Source: a bacterium
GTDB lineage: Bacteria; Patescibacteriota; Minisyncoccia; Minisyncoccales; JAGMAB01
Reading direction: 5' to 3'
Assembly: GCA_030643665.1 (NCBI GenBank)
Contig: DAOWKS010000039.1
Span: 1-6,684, forward strand
DNA length: 6,684 nt
Position numbers and translations under genes: made by a program. A model generated the notes under the pieces. It made no database searches. It saw nothing but the letters and a program-made list of their open reading frames with translations, and was not told the origin of the DNA. Below, in pieces: positions 5,352 through 6,684 of this stretch; the stretch's first letter is position 1; every line of letters starts with the position of its first letter.

Positions 5352-6684
5352 CTAATCTTTGGTTTTTGGTTTTTTCAGGGATTTTTCTAAAACCTTTTTT
5401 AATTCTTCAATGTCTACCTCCGGCCGTTTTTTTACCGGCCTTTTTTCATTTCTGGTTTTTTGAACAGAAGAAAAAGAAACCGGCTCTGTCTGAATAATTT
5501 TTTCTAAAGTAACGCTTTGTTTTTTCTCATTTTTTTCATCCGTAATTTTCTTCAAACAGGACTTGCAATAGACCGGTCTTGTTCCGTCAGGCGGAAAAAT
5601 AACTTTTATCTGCCTTTTACATAAACTGCACTGGGCATCGTATAAAACCGAGCGGCGCTGTTGAATGACTTTTGGCGCTTCTAAAACTTCAACCCAGCGG
5701 CTGATTTTATCTTCAACAATTTTTCTATCTGTTCCGTATCTTTCCCGAGACATATTGATAATTTTTTCTATATTAGATGCTTCTGTTTTTTCTACCGGCG
5801 CCAAGGTCTGAGCTGAAAAAGCCCGGCTAGCCACGCCGTCAATCATTAATTTCAAATAAATATTGTATTTTGGCAAATTAACCAAATCCTCAATTAAAAA
5901 CTCGGGTGTAAATTCTTTTTCTAAATATTCCGCGTCTTCAGCGCCTACACGAAAAGAAATCAAAGTGCCGACATTGCCAAAAACAGCGTCTTTTACCCTG
6001 GTGCTTTTTCCCATTGTAGTTATTTCTTCCAATTGAGCGATATATTGATTGCCCAAGGTTAAAGCCAGCCGATATTTTCTTGCCTCGGATAAAATATTAC
6101 AAAATGCTTCGGTGGCAAAATTTTGAAATTCATCAACATATAAAAAGAAATCTTTTCGCTCTTTCTCCGGAACATCTACTCTGGACATTGCCGCTAATTG
6201 TAATTTAGTAATTAATAAAGCCCCTAAAAGCAAAGAGTTATCTTCGCCTATTTTTCCCTTGGATAAATTAGCGATTAAAATTTTCTCTCCATCCATTACT
6301 TTTCTCATATTAATTGAGGTTCTCACCTGACCAATAATATTACGAACCAAAGGAGTAGAAATAAATTGGCCGATTTTGTTCTGAATCGCCGCGGTTGCTT
6401 CCACTTCATATCTCTCGGTATAACGGGCGAATTCCTGAACCCAAAACGATTTAATTACCGGGTCGGTAATTTTCTCTACCACTTTTTTGCGATAATTAGA
6501 ATCAGCCAGCATCCGGTTAATACCCAACAAAGTGGAATCCGGCACCTCTAACAGGGCTAAAATACAATTATTTAAAATATATTCCATTCTGGCTGACCAA
6601 ACATCTGGCCAGATTTTTTTAAAAACACCCATTAAACCGGAAGCCACTAAATGCCGCTGGTCAGAACTCACTTTCTCCATTACA
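5352..6684 (-). CDS. VirD4/TraG-like type IV secretion ATPase with C-terminal zinc ribbon (N-terminus off window)
   Basis: The C-terminal ~443 residues of a larger protein; the frame is open through the right edge, so the Met at 6680 is internal. It resembles hexameric coupling-protein/HerA-like ATPases that move DNA or protein through type IV systems at the membrane. Counting from that Met, RHLVASGLMGVFKKIWPDVW (9-28) and RMEYILNNCILALLE (31-45) begin the motor domain. The Walker B motif is FFLYVDEFQNF (178-188, Asp183-Glu184), followed by SEARKYRLALTLGNQYIAQL (198-217), a sensor-type segment with the TraG/VirD4 pattern. Walker A must lie off window. After the ATPase comes a zinc ribbon with Cys351/354 and Cys372/375 (CSLC...RPVYCKSC), then a Lys/Glu-rich tail ending in a short helix (DIEELKKVLEKSL). 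It lies 7 nt upstream of pgk. A conjugation role is inferred from family only; no relaxase or other secretion gene is in view. Confidence 0.85.
   Translation of the reverse strand, partial: VMEKVSSDQRHLVASGLMGVFKKIWPDVWSARMEYILNNCILALLEVPDSTLLGINRMLADSNYRKKVVEKITDPVIKSFWVQEFARYTERYEVEATAAIQNKIGQFISTPLVRNIIGQVRTSINMRKVMDGEKILIANLSKGKIGEDNSLLLGALLITKLQLAAMSRVDVPEKERKDFFLYVDEFQNFATEAFCNILSEARKYRLALTLGNQYIAQLEEITTMGKSTRVKDAVFGNVGTLISFRVGAEDAEYLEKEFTPEFLIEDLVNLPKYNIYLKLMIDGVASRAFSAQTLAPVEKTEASNIEKIINMSRERYGTDRKIVEDKISRWVEVLEAPKVIQQRRSVLYDAQCSLCKRQIKVIFPPDGTRPVYCKSCLKKITDEKNEKKQSVTLEKIIQTEPVSFSSVQKTRNEKRPVKKRPEVDIEELKKVLEKSLKKPKTKD

Overview
The window looks like chromosome from a member of the Candidate Phyla Radiation (Patescibacteria), most likely a parcubacterium. 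The evidence is the 5' end of a 16S rRNA with short V1-V2 helices and the pattern GGATAAGGCATGCAAGTCAA, a strongly AT-rich background, tightly packed minus-strand genes without Shine-Dalgarno sequences, shortened housekeeping enzymes (a 346-residue PGK and a DHH/RecJ-like protein without an OB domain), and a VirD4/TraG-like ATPase ending in a CxxC...RPVYCxxC zinc ribbon of a type I associate with these genomes. The assignment rests on recognition by eye; no alignment was run.

Layout from left to right. (1) 1-276, minus strand: the first ~276 nt of 16S rRNA, with the rest of the gene off the left edge. (2) 327-1772, minus strand: murJ, the lipid II flippase, ending only 50 bp before the 16S gene. 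(3) 1773-1835: a compact divergent promoter region in which the murJ and rnpB -35 hexamers overlap. (4) 1836-2226, plus strand: rnpB, the class A RNase P RNA, with a near-consensus promoter, a 13-bp P1 helix, a 16-bp perfect palindrome in a peripheral loop and a bidirectional terminator. (5) 2274-3868, minus strand: a two-gene unit, a DHH/RecJ-type phosphoesterase followed 2 nt later by RNase HI. (6) 3868-4299, plus strand: a protein-free stretch with a TTGACA-16-TATAAT promoter, a GC-rich pseudoknotted domain, an A-rich linker, a ~170-nt irregular hairpin and a candidate terminator. I interpret this as an abundant structured non-coding RNA that I cannot assign to a family. It is the most interesting part of the window. 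(7) 4304-6684, minus strand: a VirD4/TraG-like ATPase (N-terminus off the right edge) followed 7 nt later by pgk.

All protein genes lie on the minus strand. The two stand-alone RNAs on the plus strand (rnpB and the unassigned RNA) are each set between a divergent gene on their left and a convergent one on their right. The genes cover cell-wall precursor export (MurJ), RNA maturation and nucleic-acid turnover (RNase P, RNase HI, DHH nuclease), glycolytic ATP production (PGK) and DNA transfer or secretion (VirD4-like). Both mappable protein-gene promoters (murJ and the DHH gene) have a TAAAAT -10 box exactly 7 nt before ATG, which suggests leaderless mRNAs.
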